A stretch of 64,000 nucleotides of DNA, from NCBI RefSeq assembly GCF_024199925.1, contig NZ_JANADR010000001.1, positions 5,459,501 to 5,523,500 on the forward strand, in the 5' to 3' direction. Positions 18,623 to 29,097 of the stretch are shown one piece after another. Position 1 is the first letter of the stretch. Each line of letters opens with the position of its first letter. The notes under the pieces were generated by a model. It had not been told where the DNA came from. It saw only the letters and a list, made by a program, of their open reading frames with translations, and ran no database searches. Both the position numbers and the translations under genes were made by a program. The DNA is from Bradyrhizobium sp. CCGUVB1N3. GTDB lineage: Bacteria > Pseudomonadota > Alphaproteobacteria > Rhizobiales > Xanthobacteraceae.

Positions 18623-20046
18623 TGGGCAGCTTCCAATAGCTCAGAGATGATTTGCCTAGGGGATTGATGGCGAAAGGCGCCGGCATGCCGGACCACATCG
18701 CCGATGATGAGAATGGCGGGACCGCCGTCGAGGCATTTGACGAGCTCGGGCAGCTCGGCGAGCGTGCCGATCGCGCCTTGCGCATCGGGGCGCGTGACAC
18801 GGGAGAACACGCCGACCGGCGTCTCCGGCGAGCGGCCGGCGGCGAGAAGACCCTCGCGCACCGGCGACGCGGCGGTCATGCCCATATAGACGACGACCGT
18901 CATCCTCGTGTCGGTCAGCGTCGACCAGTCGACGGTCTCGGCATCGCGCGCCTTGTGCGCGGTGAGGAAGGTGATGCGCAGCGCCTCGTGACGATAGGTG
19001 AGTGGCACCTCAAAATCCGCGGCGGCGCCGAGGCCGGCCGTGATGCCGGGCACGATGGAATAGGCGACACCGGCCGCGCGCAGCGCTTCAACTTCCTCGC
19101 CACCGCGGCCGAACACGAAGGGATCGCCGCCCTTCAGACGCACCACACGCTGGCCGGACTGCGCGGCTTCGATCATCAGCTTGTTGATGGCGTCCTGGCC
19201 GATGCCGGGCTTACCGACGCGGCGGCCGACCGGAATGCGCGCCGTGTCGCGGCGGATACGATCGAGAATTTCAGGTGACACCAGCTCGTCATAGAAAACG
19301 ACGTCGGCATCCTGGAGCGCGCGCAGCGCCTTGATGGTGAGGAGATCGGGATCGCCGGGGCCGGCGCCAACCAGCGCGACATGCCCTGCCGGCTTGTCGG
19401 CCAGCGCAAATGCGGAGGGATCGGCGATAGCCTTGAGCGCGGCTTCCGCCTCGGCCTTTCGGCCCGCGAGCACCAGGGCGCCGATCGGACCGTCGATCAC
19501 GCGTTCCCAGAAACGGCGGCGCAGCGGAAACTCGGCAATCGCGGCATGAATGGATTTGCGGAAGCCTCCGATGAATTCGGCGAGATCGCCGATTCTGGCG
19601 GGCAGCAGCGCCTCGATCTTCTCGCGCACGCGCCGCGCCACGACCGGCGAGGCGCCGCCCGTGCCGACGGCGACCACGACGTCGCCGCGATCGACGATCG
19701 CGGGGAAGATGAAGCTCGAATGCTCGAGATCGTCCATGACGTTGACGGGCAGCCCGAGCGACCGGGCGCGCGCCGACATCGCCACGCCTATGTCACCTGC
19801 GCCCGCGCATACTATGGCGATTACACCGGTCAGATCCGCGGTGAGCGGATCGCCATCGAGAAAGGTCACGCGTTGCGCATCATCGGCACCGACGCCGCTG
19901 AGGTCGCGATTGCCGTCCGTCGCATGCACGCGGATGCGCGCGCCGGCAGCCGCGAGCACGCGCAATTTGGCGCGCAGCAGCTCGCCGGCGCCGATGAGGA
20001 CCACCGGACCGATCTTGATGTCGAGGAACACCGGCAAGAAGCGCAT
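18619..20046 (-). CDS. cysG: Siroheme synthase (multifunctional CysG)
   Basis: A 475-residue fusion. Residues about 1-200 are the precorrin-2 dehydrogenase/ferrochelatase part (VVLIGAGELLRAKLRVLAAA, and VVAVGTGGASPVVARRVREK). The rest is uroporphyrinogen-III methyltransferase (VALVGAGPGDPDLLTIKALR, VVRLKGGDPFVFGRGGEE, VPGITAG). It supplies siroheme to CysI. I start it at the ATG at 20046 (MRFLPVFLDIKIG) because upstream codons read an AT-rich leader. It heads the minus-strand reduction operon and faces cysD across a 133-bp promoter region. Confidence 0.94.
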   Translation of the reverse strand: MRFLPVFLDIKIGPVVLIGAGELLRAKLRVLAAAGARIRVHATDGNRDLSGVGADDAQRVTFLDGDPLTADLTGVIAIVCAGAGDIGVAMSARARSLGLPVNVMDDLEHSSFIFPAIVDRGDVVVAVGTGGASPVVARRVREKIEALLPARIGDLAEFIGGFRKSIHAAIAEFPLRRRFWERVIDGPIGALVLAGRKAEAEAALKAIADPSAFALADKPAGHVALVGAGPGDPDLLTIKALRALQDADVVFYDELVSPEILDRIRRDTARIPVGRRVGKPGIGQDAINKLMIEAAQSGQRVVRLKGGDPFVFGRGGEEVEALRAAGVAYSIVPGITAGLGAAADFEVPLTYRHEALRITFLTAHKARDAETVDWSTLTDTRMTVVVYMGMTAASPVREGLLAAGRSPETPVGVFSRVTRPDAQGAIGTLAELPELVKCLDGGPAILIIGDVVRHAGAFRHQSPRQIISELLEAAQ

Positions 20047-20179
20047 ACGGTACTCGCTTCCCCAATTGCGGGGTTGACTGGAATTATTTTCTATATATGT
20101 CTCGTTTCGAGCGCGCAAAGAGAAAATTTTTTCTTCTCTTCCGCACCGCAACTATAGAATTTTCGCCTCCAAACGCAAA
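20047..20179. promoter_or_regulatory. Divergent cysG/cysD promoter region
   Basis: This 133-bp AT-rich spacer separates the two arms of the sulfate regulon. It contains a TATATA-bearing segment (about 20090-20099) and a 23-bp imperfect inverted repeat at 20118-20140, with arms AAGAGAAAA and TTCTTCTCTT around a T run. The position and symmetry suit an operator for a sulfur-responsive regulator controlling both directions. No specific CysB-type or other site is claimed. Confidence 0.5.
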
Positions 20180-21085
20180 GTGGCAGAGATGCATCTTCTC
20201 AAGGACGATTCCGCAGCTGTCGGGGTGGGCAGCCCGGCCCCCATCCGGCGTGTGGGCGCGCAAGAATTTTCTGCTGATCTTCCGCCCAGCATGGACCATC
20301 TCGACCAGCTGGAAGCGCAGAGCATCTTCATCTTCCGCGATGCCTTTGCCCGGTTGAAAAAGATCGCCCTGCTGTGGTCACTCGGCAAAGACTCCAATGT
20401 CATGATCTGGCTGGCGCGCAAAGCCTTCTTCGGCCGGATGCCGTTCCCCGCCCTGCATGTCGATACCGGCAAGAAGTTTCCGGAGATGTATCGCTTCCGC
20501 GATCATTACGGAAAGGAATGGGAGCTCGACCTGCGCGTCGAGCCCTGCCCGCCCATTGATGCCGTCGATCCGACGCTACCGCCGGCCGCACGCTCCGCCG
20601 CGCGCAAGACCGAAGGCCTGAAGATGGCGCTCGCCAAGTTCGGCTTCGACGGCCTGATCGCCGGCATCCGCCGCGACGAGGAGGCAACCCGCGCCAAGGA
20701 GCGCGTGTTCTCGCCGCGCGGCCTCGAAGGCAATTGGGACGTGCGCGACCAGCCGCCGGAGTTCTGGGACCACTTCAACGCCTCGCCGCCGCAGGGCGCG
20801 CATTTGCGCATCCACCCGATCCTGCATTGGACCGAGGCCGACATTTGGGCCTACACCAAGCGCGAGAACATCCCGATCATCCCGCTGTATCTCGCCAAGG
20901 ACGGCAAGCGCTATCGCTCGCTGGGTGATCAGGACATTACCAATCCGGTCGCCTCGACCGCATCGACCATCGACGAGATCCTGGTCGAGCTCGAACAGAC
21001 CAAGGTGCCGGAGCGTGCCGGCCGCGCGCTCGACCACGAGACCGAGGACGCCTTCGAGCGTCTGCGCGTCGCCGGCTATCTCTGA
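20180..21085 (+). CDS. cysD: Sulfate adenylyltransferase subunit 2
   Basis: A roughly 300-residue ATP sulfurylase catalytic subunit. The PP-loop reads LLWSLGKDSNVMIWLARKAF, followed by ALHVDTGKKFPEMYRFRD and IAGIRRDEEATRAKERVFS. The C-terminal RYRSLGDQDITNPVASTAST is diagnostic of CysD. It makes APS from ATP and sulfate with the GTPase CysN. The GTG at 20180 or the ATG at 20189 could be the start; neither has a strong ribosome site. The cysNC gene follows after 22 bp. Confidence 0.95.
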   Translation: MAEMHLLKDDSAAVGVGSPAPIRRVGAQEFSADLPPSMDHLDQLEAQSIFIFRDAFARLKKIALLWSLGKDSNVMIWLARKAFFGRMPFPALHVDTGKKFPEMYRFRDHYGKEWELDLRVEPCPPIDAVDPTLPPAARSAARKTEGLKMALAKFGFDGLIAGIRRDEEATRAKERVFSPRGLEGNWDVRDQPPEFWDHFNASPPQGAHLRIHPILHWTEADIWAYTKRENIPIIPLYLAKDGKRYRSLGDQDITNPVASTASTIDEILVELEQTKVPERAGRALDHETEDAFERLRVAGYL

Positions 21086-21107
21086 TCCCTGAGGACGCAA
21101 CGCGGCT

Positions 21108-23045
21108 ATGAACATGATCGTCACTTCTGCTACGCCGGCAACTCCGAACGGCACCACGTCGATGCCAAATGGCACGACGCGTCCGCAGGTCCGCATCGTC
21201 ATCGTCGGCCATGTCGACCACGGCAAGTCGACGCTGGTCGGCCGTCTGCTGCACGAGACCGGCAGCCTGCCCGAGGGCAAGCTCGAGATGCTCAAGGCCG
21301 TCAGCGCACGGCGCGGCATGCCCTTCGAATGGTCGTTCCTGCTCGACGCGCTGCAGACCGAGCGCGACCAGGGCATCACCATCGACACCACGCAGATCCG
21401 CTTCCGCACCAATTCGCGCGACATCGTGCTGATCGATGCGCCCGGCCACGCGGAATTCCTGCGCAACATGATCACCGGCGCTTCGCAAGCCGACGGCGCG
21501 GTGCTGATCATCGATGCGCTTGAAGGCGTGCGCGACCAGACCCGCCGGCACGGCTATCTCCTGCATCTGCTCGGCGTGAAGCAGGTCGCGATCGTCGTCA
21601 ACAAGATGGACCGCGTCGACTTCAGCGCCGATCGCTTCAAGGAGATCAGCGACGAGATTTCGGCGCATCTGAAGGGCCTCGGCGTCACGCCGACCGCGGT
21701 GATCCCGATTTCGGCACGCGACGGCGACGGTGTCGCCGAGCGAACCGATCGCATCGGCTGGTACAAGGGCCCGACCGTCGTCGAGGCGCTCGACCGGCTC
21801 GAACCGGCGCGGCCGCTGGAGGCCCTCGCACTGCGCCTGCCCGTGCAGGCGATCTACAAGTTCGACGACCGCCGCATCGTGGCGGGCCGCATCGAATCCG
21901 GCAGCCTCAAAGCGGGCGACGAGATCGTGATCATGCCGGCCGGCAAGATCGCCAGGATCAAGACCGTCGAGAGCTGGCCGGTGACGCCGGTCGCAACCCG
22001 TCAGGGCGCTGGCCGCTCGGTCGGCATCACGCTTGATCGCGAGCTGTTCGTCGAGCGCGGCGACATCATCGCGCATGCGGACGCCGCGCCGCGCGAGACG
22101 CGCCGCCTGCGCGCGCGCATCTTCTGGCTGCACGACAAGCCGCTCGCCAAGGGCGATCAGCTCCTGGTGCGCTGCGGGCCGAAGGAAAGCCGCGCCACGG
22201 TCGTTGCGATCGAGAAGGCGGTCGATCCCGGCGAGCTCGAAAGCAGCGAGAACAAGGCGATCGGCCGCAACCATGTCGGCGAGATCGACATTTCGCTTTC
22301 GAATCCGATTGCCACCGATCCCTACACCGAGAACCCGCGCACCGGGCGCCTCGTGATCGAGGTCTCCGGGCGCATCGCCGGCGGCGGCCTCGTCCTGTCG
22401 GTCGACGCCGGCCAGCGCGCCGTGCCCGTCGATATCGTGCCGGTGGAATCCGCACTCCGTCCCGACGAGCGCTCCGCGCGCTATCAGCACAATGGCGCCG
22501 TGGTCTGGCTCACCGGCCTTCCCGCCTCCGGCAAGTCGACGCTGGCAAAAGCGCTGGAGCGGCGCCTGTTCACCGACGGCGGCTCGCCGATCCTGCTCGA
22601 CGGCGACACGCTGCGCGCAGGGCTGAACGGCGATCTCGGCTTCTCCGCCGCCGATCGCAGCGAGAACATCCGGCGGCTTGCGGAAGTCGCGACGCATCTG
22701 GCCCGCAACGGCCATATCGCGATCGTCGCGGCCGTCTCGCCTGCCCGCGAGGACCGCGCCACCGCGCGCCGCATCGCCGACACGACGTTCCGCGAGATCT
22801 ACGTCGCAACGCCGGCCGAAGTGTGCGAGAGCCGGGACCCCAAAGGCCACTACGCCAAGGCCCGCTCCGGCGCGCTTCAGTCGTTCACCGGCATCGGCAA
22901 CGACTACCAGCCGCCGCAAGGCGCCGAGCTGACGATCGACACCTCGACGCGTTCGGTCGCGGATGCGACGGACGCGATCGAACAGATGCTGAAGGCAAGC
23001 GGCGTGCTGTTCGACGAGGTCGTGGATCTCGCCGCGAATATTTGA
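21108..23045 (+). CDS. cysNC: Bifunctional sulfate adenylyltransferase GTPase / APS kinase
   Basis: A 645-residue CysN-CysC fusion of the NodQ type. The GTPase half has [27 protein letters not shown] and NKMD; elongation-factor-like beta domains follow. The APS kinase half starts about residue 455, with [30 protein letters not shown] and [12 protein letters not shown]. The product drives APS synthesis by GTP hydrolysis and phosphorylates APS to PAPS. Because CysH here looks like an APS reductase, the PAPS is perhaps used by sulfotransferases. Confidence 0.95.
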   Translation: MNMIVTSATPATPNGTTSMPNGTTRPQVRIVIVGHVDHGKSTLVGRLLHETGSLPEGKLEMLKAVSARRGMPFEWSFLLDALQTERDQGITIDTTQIRFRTNSRDIVLIDAPGHAEFLRNMITGASQADGAVLIIDALEGVRDQTRRHGYLLHLLGVKQVAIVVNKMDRVDFSADRFKEISDEISAHLKGLGVTPTAVIPISARDGDGVAERTDRIGWYKGPTVVEALDRLEPARPLEALALRLPVQAIYKFDDRRIVAGRIESGSLKAGDEIVIMPAGKIARIKTVESWPVTPVATRQGAGRSVGITLDRELFVERGDIIAHADAAPRETRRLRARIFWLHDKPLAKGDQLLVRCGPKESRATVVAIEKAVDPGELESSENKAIGRNHVGEIDISLSNPIATDPYTENPRTGRLVIEVSGRIAGGGLVLSVDAGQRAVPVDIVPVESALRPDERSARYQHNGAVVWLTGLPASGKSTLAKALERRLFTDGGSPILLDGDTLRAGLNGDLGFSAADRSENIRRLAEVATHLARNGHIAIVAAVSPAREDRATARRIADTTFREIYVATPAEVCESRDPKGHYAKARSGALQSFTGIGNDYQPPQGAELTIDTSTRSVADATDAIEQMLKASGVLFDEVVDLAANI

Positions 23046-23061
23046 CCGCACACATTCCCGG

Positions 23062-23190
23062 TGTCGTCCTGGCGAAAGCCAGGACCGATACCGCGTGATC
23101 TATCCATGGGACTCGGGGGCAGTACCGAACGACGAGTCTTCACCAAACTGCTCCCTGGGGTAATAGGTCCTGGCTTTCGCCAGGACGACA
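23062..23190. repeat. Intergenic palindromic repeat (family A)
   Basis: Second copy of the family seen at 5923. Outer arms are TGTCGTCCTGGCGAAAGCCA and its near-perfect complement at 23171-23190. It occupies most of the 313-bp gap between cysNC and glcB, and the remaining 170 bp upstream of glcB show only a GGGGCC-rich stretch without a gene. It probably ends the cysD-cysNC transcript. Confidence 0.85.
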
Positions 23191-23358
23191 TCTGCGGCGC
23201 CGCACCTCATCTTGACATTTTGACAGACCTTAGGGGCCTTCTCACGGCCCCGGTTTTGAGGCTAATAGGGGCCCGAAAACCGCCCCTGGCGGCTGCATTT
23301 TGCTGCTTTCGGCCCTGAAACCAGCCAAAAAACGCCATTTCCAACAAGAAAGCCCCTC

Positions 23359-25524
23359 ATGAAACGCCACGACGCCCATGGTTTGAAGATCGCCCCTGTT
23401 CTCTTCGACTTCGTCGCGAAGGAAGCGGCCCCGAAGACGGGGATCGCGCCGGACGCGTTCTGGGCCGGGCTTGCTGCGATCGTGAAGGATCTGGGTCCCA
23501 AGAACCGCGCGCTGCTCGCGGTCCGCGATACACTTCAGGCCAAGATCGACGACTGGCATCGCGCCACCAAAGGCAAGCCGTTCGACATCAATGCCTACAC
23601 CGCCTTCCTGAAGGAGATCGGCTATCTCTTGCCCGAGCCTGCGACGCAGAAGGTCGAGACGGCCAATGTCGACGAGGAGATCGGCAAGATCTGCGGGCCG
23701 CAGCTCGTCGTGCCCCTCACCAATGCGCGTTACGCGTTGAACGCGGCCAATGCGCGCTGGGGCTCGCTCTACGACGCCTTCTACGGCACCGACGCGATTC
23801 CGCATGACGCCGCCGACACCGCCAGGGGCTACAGCAAGGCGCGCGGCGACAAGGTGATCGCGAAAGCAAAAGCCTTCCTCGATGCCGCCGTGCCGCTCGC
23901 GACCGGCAGCCACACCGACGTCACCGCCTATAGCGTGGTCGCTGGCCAGCTCGCGGTGAAGCTGAAGAGCGGCAACGCGACCGCGCTGAAGAACGCCGCA
24001 CAGTTTGCGGGCTTCGAGGGTGATGCGGCGGCGCCGTCCGCGGTGCTGCTCGTCAACAACGGCCTGCATGTCGAGGTGAAGATCGATCGCAGCAACCTGA
24101 TCGGCAAGGACGATCCGGCCGGCGTCGCCGACATGATCATGGAGGCCGCCGTCTCCACCATCCTCGACATGGAAGACTCCGTCGCCGCGGTCGATGCCGA
24201 GGACAAGGTGCTGGTCTACCGCAACACGCTCGGGCTGATGAACGGCACGCTGTCGGCGGATTTCGAGAAGGGCGGCAAGACGCTGACCCGCGCGCTCAAC
24301 ACCGACCGCAGCTACAAGACGCCGGACGGCAAGGGCGAGGTGAAGCTGCACGGCCGCAGCCTGCTGCTGATCCGCAATTGCGGTCACCACATGTTCACCG
24401 ACGCGGTGCTCGACGAGGCGGGCGAGGAGATTCCGGAAGGCCTGCTCGATGCAGCCGTCACCGGCCTGCTTGCGATCCACGACCTCAAGGGTCTTTCCAA
24501 GAGCAAGAACAGCCGCACTGGCTCGGTCTACATCGTCAAGCCGAAGATGCACGGCCCCGACGAGGTCGCGCTGACCTGCGAGATCTTTGGCCGCGTCGAG
24601 AAGATGCTGTCCCTGCCGGAGAACACCCTCAAGGTCGGCATCATGGACGAGGAGCGGCGCACCACCGTCAACCTCAAGGCCTGCATCCAGCAGGCCTCCA
24701 AGCGCATCGTCTTCATCAACACCGGCTTCCTCGACCGCACCGGCGACGAGATCCACACCTCGATGGAAGCGGGCCCGATGATCCGCAAGAACGAGATGAA
24801 GGCGCAAGCCTGGATCAAGGCCTATGAGGACTGGAACGTCGACATGGGCCTGATCGACGGCCTGCCCGGCCACGCCCAGATCGGCAAGGGCATGTGGGCG
24901 GCGCCCGACAAGATGGCGGACATGCTGCAACAGAAGCTTGCCCATCCCCAGGCCGGCGCCACCACCGCCTGGGTGCCCTCGCCGACGGCGGCGACGCTGC
25001 ACGCCCTGCACTACCACCAGGTCAATGTCATCGCGCGTCAGCAGGAGCTCACCAAGGGCGGACCTCGCGCAAAGCTGTCCGACATCCTCACCATTCCGGT
25101 GTCGAAGTCGAACTGGGCGCCCGATGACGTCAAGCAGGAGATCGATAACAACTGCCAGGGCATTCTGGGCTACGTCGTGCGCTGGATCGATCAGGGCGTC
25201 GGCTGCTCCAAGGTGCCCGACATCCATGACGTCGGGCTGATGGAAGATCGCGCCACCTTGCGCATCTCGAGCCAGCATCTGGCCAACTGGCTGCACCAGG
25301 GCGTCATCACCGAGGCGCAGGTGATGGAGTCGCTCAAGCGCATGGCCGTCGTCGTCGACAAGCAGAATGCCGGTGACGCCATCTACAAGCCGATGGCGCC
25401 GTCGTTCGACGGCGTCGCCTTCAAGGCCGCCTGCGACCTCGTCTTCAAGGGCCGCACGCAGCCGAACGGCTACACCGAATACATCCTCACCGCGCGCCGC
25501 CGCGAGGCCAAAGCTCTGGGCTAA
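23359..25524 (+). CDS. glcB: Malate synthase G
   Basis: A 721-residue malate synthase G, condensing glyoxylate with acetyl-CoA to malate in the glyoxylate route. Conserved blocks include [53 protein letters not shown] and [20 protein letters not shown]. Length matches the G isoform (about 720). It is preceded by about 170 bp of leader after the palindromic repeat and followed by a strong terminator, so it is monocistronic. Confidence 0.97.
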   Translation: MKRHDAHGLKIAPVLFDFVAKEAAPKTGIAPDAFWAGLAAIVKDLGPKNRALLAVRDTLQAKIDDWHRATKGKPFDINAYTAFLKEIGYLLPEPATQKVETANVDEEIGKICGPQLVVPLTNARYALNAANARWGSLYDAFYGTDAIPHDAADTARGYSKARGDKVIAKAKAFLDAAVPLATGSHTDVTAYSVVAGQLAVKLKSGNATALKNAAQFAGFEGDAAAPSAVLLVNNGLHVEVKIDRSNLIGKDDPAGVADMIMEAAVSTILDMEDSVAAVDAEDKVLVYRNTLGLMNGTLSADFEKGGKTLTRALNTDRSYKTPDGKGEVKLHGRSLLLIRNCGHHMFTDAVLDEAGEEIPEGLLDAAVTGLLAIHDLKGLSKSKNSRTGSVYIVKPKMHGPDEVALTCEIFGRVEKMLSLPENTLKVGIMDEERRTTVNLKACIQQASKRIVFINTGFLDRTGDEIHTSMEAGPMIRKNEMKAQAWIKAYEDWNVDMGLIDGLPGHAQIGKGMWAAPDKMADMLQQKLAHPQAGATTAWVPSPTAATLHALHYHQVNVIARQQELTKGGPRAKLSDILTIPVSKSNWAPDDVKQEIDNNCQGILGYVVRWIDQGVGCSKVPDIHDVGLMEDRATLRISSQHLANWLHQGVITEAQVMESLKRMAVVVDKQNAGDAIYKPMAPSFDGVAFKAACDLVFKGRTQPNGYTEYILTARRREAKALG

Positions 25525-25561
25525 GAGGCTGCGGGCTGATCGCCACGCGACCCGAAACACC

Positions 25562-25590
25562 GAAAGCCCCGGCTCGCGCCGGGGCTTTTT
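25562..25590 (+). terminator. Rho-independent terminator of glcB
   Basis: A perfect hairpin AAGCCCCGG-CTCG-CGCC-type stem (AAGCCCCGG pairing with CCGGGGCTT) directly followed by TTTTTG. It lies about 40 bp after the glcB stop. The arms also have an A run upstream (GAAAG), so it may serve the convergent small gene on the minus strand. Confidence 0.9.
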
Positions 25591-25616
25591 GTTTGGCCTG
25601 TCGCTACGGCTTCGGC

Positions 25617-25772
25617 CTAAAACACCGTGAGGTACTTCAACAGCGAGACGATGCCGATGATGATGACGATGACGCGCGCGATCTGCTTGGCGCGGCCGTC
25701 CATCGGCAGCATGTTGATGAGATAAAGAACCAGTATGACGACGAGAAAGGTGACGAGTACGCCGACGAGCAT
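25617..25772 (-). CDS. Small membrane protein, Thivi_2564-like
   Basis: A 51-residue protein with two hydrophobic helices: LVGVLVTFLVVILVLYLIN and VIVIIIGIVSLLKYL, separated by the polar turn MLPMDGRAKQIAR. The start ATG at 25772 has a GAAGGGGG stretch upstream. It resembles the widespread tiny Thivi_2564 family of membrane proteins of unknown function. It is convergent with glcB. Confidence 0.75.
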   Translation of the reverse strand: MLVGVLVTFLVVILVLYLINMLPMDGRAKQIARVIVIIIGIVSLLKYLTVF

Positions 25773-26043
25773 TGGAAGGCCCCCTTCAGGCAATTGCTAA
25801 CGAACTCCTAACGCCACACCCGCCGCTTCGGTTCCATTCAGGCAACCCGTTACAACTTCTGGTAAATACGTACTTCTACCAGCTGAGCCACTGGTTAAAA
25901 CTTTACCCTTTTGCTTCCAAATGCCGAAAACCGCTTGCGCCGCGCCGCAGGCGGCATTGCGGCTGATTTGAGGACAGCCCTCCCTGTTCCGGTTGTCGGG
26001 GGCGATGCTGTTCGAACTATTGAAATGGGAATTGGGGACCTCG

Positions 26044-28137
26044 ATGCTCAATCGTCTGACCGTATCCGCGCTGCTCAAGATGGTGATCGCGATCACATCG
26101 GTCTGCGTGGTGATTGCATTGTCCCTCACCGCCCTCGAGTCCTGGGAGCGTCTCAAGACCGCCAACCGCATCTCGCAAATCGCCGACGCTTCGGCCGATC
26201 TGTTCAAGGCGATGCACAATTTGCGCACCGACCGCTCGACCACCTCACGGCTCCTCAACGCGACCGAGCCGATGGACGCCGAGATCGACAAATACCTGCG
26301 CGGCTTGCGCGGAACCGAGATGCCGGCGATGGCGCGCGCGCTCGAGCTGCTGCCGACCATGGACTTCCCGCAATCGGGCACGCTGGTGCCGGAGCTGGCG
26401 CGCTTGTTCAAGCTGCTCGGCGATGGGCAGAAGCAATTCTGGGACGAGGTGGTGAAGCCGAAGGATCAGCGCCGCGCGGGCCTTGCCAAGGAATATATGG
26501 AGACGACGCAGGGGCTGCTCGAGACGCTCGACAAGATCTCCAATATCCTCGCCGCCACCGTCAATCACCAGGATGCAACGATCGACCAGTTGCTGGCGAT
26601 CAAGCAGAATGCCTGGTTGCTTCGCAACACCGGCGGCGAGGCTTCGCTGATCGTCTCCAACGGCATCAGCGCCGGCCGCATCGCACCCGAGACCCGCATC
26701 GCCTACATCCAATATGTCGGCGGCACCGCCGCGATGTGGAAAGCGCTGGAATTGTCGACGTCCGGCATGCAGCTGCCGCCGGCCCTCGCCTCGGCAATGA
26801 CGGCGGCCAAGGCCGCCTATTTCGACCCCGACTATCTCGGGCTACGCGATCGTCTCGCCAACGCGGCCTCCAATGGGGAAAAGGCTGAATTGAGTGCGAA
26901 CCAGTGGACGCAGACCACGGTGGCGCGGCTCGCGAGCGCGGTCGTCGTGGCCGAAGCCGCGCTCGATGCCGCCAAAAGCCATACGCAGGAGCAGCGGTCG
27001 GCGGCCCAGCGCGCGCTGATCGTGCAGCTCACACTCCTGGTGTTGGCCTTGGCACTGACCGCCGGGGCGATCACGCTCGTCACTCGCCGCGTCATCACTC
27101 CGCTGCTCAATATCCGCGACGCCATGCTGAAGGTCGCCGGCGGCGATCTCACCGTCGATAGCGGCTATCTCGACCGGCAGGACGAGATCGGCGCGCTCGC
27201 CGGCGCGCTGGAAACCTTCAAGCAGCAGGCCAATGACAAGCTGAACATCGAGGCCCAGGAGCGCGAGCGCAATGCGGGTGCCGCGGCACGTCAGCGCGCG
27301 GTCGAAACCTATGTCGGCGAGTTCGAGGGCGTCATCCGCAAGACACTTGGCGAGCTGGGTGAGGCCTCCGGAGAAATGCGCAAGACCTCGGGCGATCTCT
27401 CGGCCGTCTCGCGCCAGACCAACGACCGTGTCCAGGTCGCCGGCAAAGCGTCCAACGACGCCTCGATGAGCGTCGACAGCGTGGCGGCGGCGGCCGAGGA
27501 GCTCAGCGCCTCGATCAACGACATCAGCCAGCAGGCGGCGCACGCCGCAGGCATCGCCAGCCGCGCGGTCGGCCAGGCGCGCGAGACCGACGGCACCGTG
27601 CAGGGGCTTGCCAAGTCGGCGGGCCGCATCGGCGAGGTGGTCGGGTTGATCAATACCATTGCGGCGCAGACCAACCTGCTCGCGCTCAACGCGACGATCG
27701 AAGCCGCCCGTGCCGGCGAAGCCGGCCGCGGCTTTGCGGTGGTTGCCTCCGAAGTGAAATCGCTGGCGAGCCAGACCGCGAAGGCGACGGAGGAGATCTC
27801 GGAACAGATCTCCGACATCCAGAAGGTCGCGGGCGACGCCATCAACGCGATCCAGGCGATCGGCGGCATCATCGGCGAGGTCAACGAGGTCGCCACCGCG
27901 ATCGCAGCGGCCGTCCAGCAACAGGGCGCGGCGACGCAGGAGATCACCCGCAGCACGCAATTTGCCGCGCAGGGGACCAAGAACGTCTCGGACAACATCG
28001 CCGGTGTGAAGGCCGATGCCGACACCGCGGCCGGTGCGGCCGATAACGTCAAGCAGGCATCGGAGATGCTGGAGACGCAAAGCCAGCAGCTCGGTCAGCA
28101 GGTAACCGACTTCCTCGGCAAGATTCGCGCGGCGTAG
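26044..28137 (+). CDS. Methyl-accepting chemotaxis protein
   Basis: A 697-residue chemoreceptor. TM1 (about residues 12-32) and TM2 (about 325-345) flank a helical periplasmic sensor domain; HAMP follows ([20 protein letters not shown]). The signalling tip contains [16 protein letters not shown] and [20 protein letters not shown]. The ligand cannot be read from the helical sensor. The start at 26044 has a GGGGA stretch upstream and begins right before TM1; an ATG at 26005 would add 13 residues. No che genes are adjacent. Confidence 0.93.
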   Translation: MLNRLTVSALLKMVIAITSVCVVIALSLTALESWERLKTANRISQIADASADLFKAMHNLRTDRSTTSRLLNATEPMDAEIDKYLRGLRGTEMPAMARALELLPTMDFPQSGTLVPELARLFKLLGDGQKQFWDEVVKPKDQRRAGLAKEYMETTQGLLETLDKISNILAATVNHQDATIDQLLAIKQNAWLLRNTGGEASLIVSNGISAGRIAPETRIAYIQYVGGTAAMWKALELSTSGMQLPPALASAMTAAKAAYFDPDYLGLRDRLANAASNGEKAELSANQWTQTTVARLASAVVVAEAALDAAKSHTQEQRSAAQRALIVQLTLLVLALALTAGAITLVTRRVITPLLNIRDAMLKVAGGDLTVDSGYLDRQDEIGALAGALETFKQQANDKLNIEAQERERNAGAAARQRAVETYVGEFEGVIRKTLGELGEASGEMRKTSGDLSAVSRQTNDRVQVAGKASNDASMSVDSVAAAAEELSASINDISQQAAHAAGIASRAVGQARETDGTVQGLAKSAGRIGEVVGLINTIAAQTNLLALNATIEAARAGEAGRGFAVVASEVKSLASQTAKATEEISEQISDIQKVAGDAINAIQAIGGIIGEVNEVATAIAAAVQQQGAATQEITRSTQFAAQGTKNVSDNIAGVKADADTAAGAADNVKQASEMLETQSQQLGQQVTDFLGKIRAA

Positions 28138-28168
28138 CGCAGGCGTATTCACGAGCCAAACCTTCAGC

Positions 28169-28288
28169 GTCGTCCTGGCGAAAGCCAGGACCCATAGCCA
28201 CCGAATTCTGCAACGGGCAGGCTGGTGGCCTCGACGTCACGCCACGCGCCCGGTCGGGGTAATGGGTCCTGGCTTTCGCCAGGACGAC
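28169..28288. repeat. Intergenic palindromic repeat (family A)
   Basis: Third copy of the family at 5923 and 23062. GTCGTCCTGGCGAAAGCCAG at the left faces its complement at 28269-28288, and inner arms are ACCCATAGCC and GGTAATGGGT. It fills the first half of the 311-bp gap after the chemoreceptor gene; the remaining 160 bp show no gene. Confidence 0.85.
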
Positions 28289-28448
28289 GTCGGGGGGAGC
28301 CGGAGCGCTCCCAACAAAAATGTCGAAAACAACCCCATGCAAAGTAGGCGGGACGCCTCAAACGACGCCAATGGCTTTGACGCGTCGGGCAAATCAGGGG
28401 GAAAGTTCCATTATCGGCCTGAGGCGGCCAGCGCCCCGATACCAGCGC

Positions 28449-29096
28449 CTACTCCCGCGCCACCACGGGCAAGTGACGGAATTTCGCCCGCACGGACTCC
28501 GGCAGCGGCGAGAAGTTCATGGCGACGCCATGCCTGTCGCTTGCATTGCGATTGGCGACCACCAATCCGTCGGGGCTCGCGACGATATCGCCTTTGCGCA
28601 AGGTCGGATCGTCGGTGACCTTGACCGGCGCCAGGCCTGCGGGATCCTTGCCGTTGCAGGTGCAGCCCGCGACCAGCTCGTTGCGGTAGCGGTAGGCGTT
28701 CGGCAGGTCGGGATAGGATTCGCCGCGCTCCGTGACCGCATCGTCGATGTCACTGCCATAGAGCAGCGTGGTTTCGGCCGCTGGGCAGAAGCTGTTGCAG
28801 CTCCGCGCCTTGCTCTCGCTGTCGGTGCCCTGTGCCGGGAAGTGTCGGCCGTCGCAGGTGCGTACGCACCAGGCCTGCCCGCCACCATAGGGACGCATCC
28901 GCGGTGCCTCATAGCTCGGCGTGTCGTCGGCCGGGAAAGGCATCCTGATCTGTGGCGGCGGCCGGGCACCGAACGCGCCGAACAGCGCCGAGAAGAAATC
29001 CTCCGCGTGCGCCGACGACGTCAGCGCCAGGCTGAGCGAGGCGAACAGCAAGGCCGCGGCTCCGCCTGTCGCTTTGACTGTCGAACGCCTGATCAT
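28449..29096 (-). CDS. DUF2865 exported protein
   Basis: A 215-residue exported protein: a Lys/Arg N-terminus and hydrophobic core end about SSAHAEDFF. The Cys-rich body (AWCVRTCDGRHFP, ARSCNSFCPAAET, YRYRNELVAGCTC) is diagnostic of DUF2865, a family of unknown function widespread in Bradyrhizobiaceae. The start is 1-2 bp from the stop of the transpeptidase gene upstream of it, so the two form an operon. Confidence 0.88.
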   Translation of the reverse strand: MIRRSTVKATGGAAALLFASLSLALTSSAHAEDFFSALFGAFGARPPPQIRMPFPADDTPSYEAPRMRPYGGGQAWCVRTCDGRHFPAQGTDSESKARSCNSFCPAAETTLLYGSDIDDAVTERGESYPDLPNAYRYRNELVAGCTCNGKDPAGLAPVKVTDDPTLRKGDIVASPDGLVVANRNASDRHGVAMNFSPLPESVRAKFRHLPVVARE

Positions 29097-29097
29097 G

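Noticed and set aside
25830..25905. tRNA-like GGCTCAGCTGGTAGA on the minus strand before the chemoreceptor
   Set aside because: Only a D-arm-like stretch matches; no acceptor or T arm can be formed.
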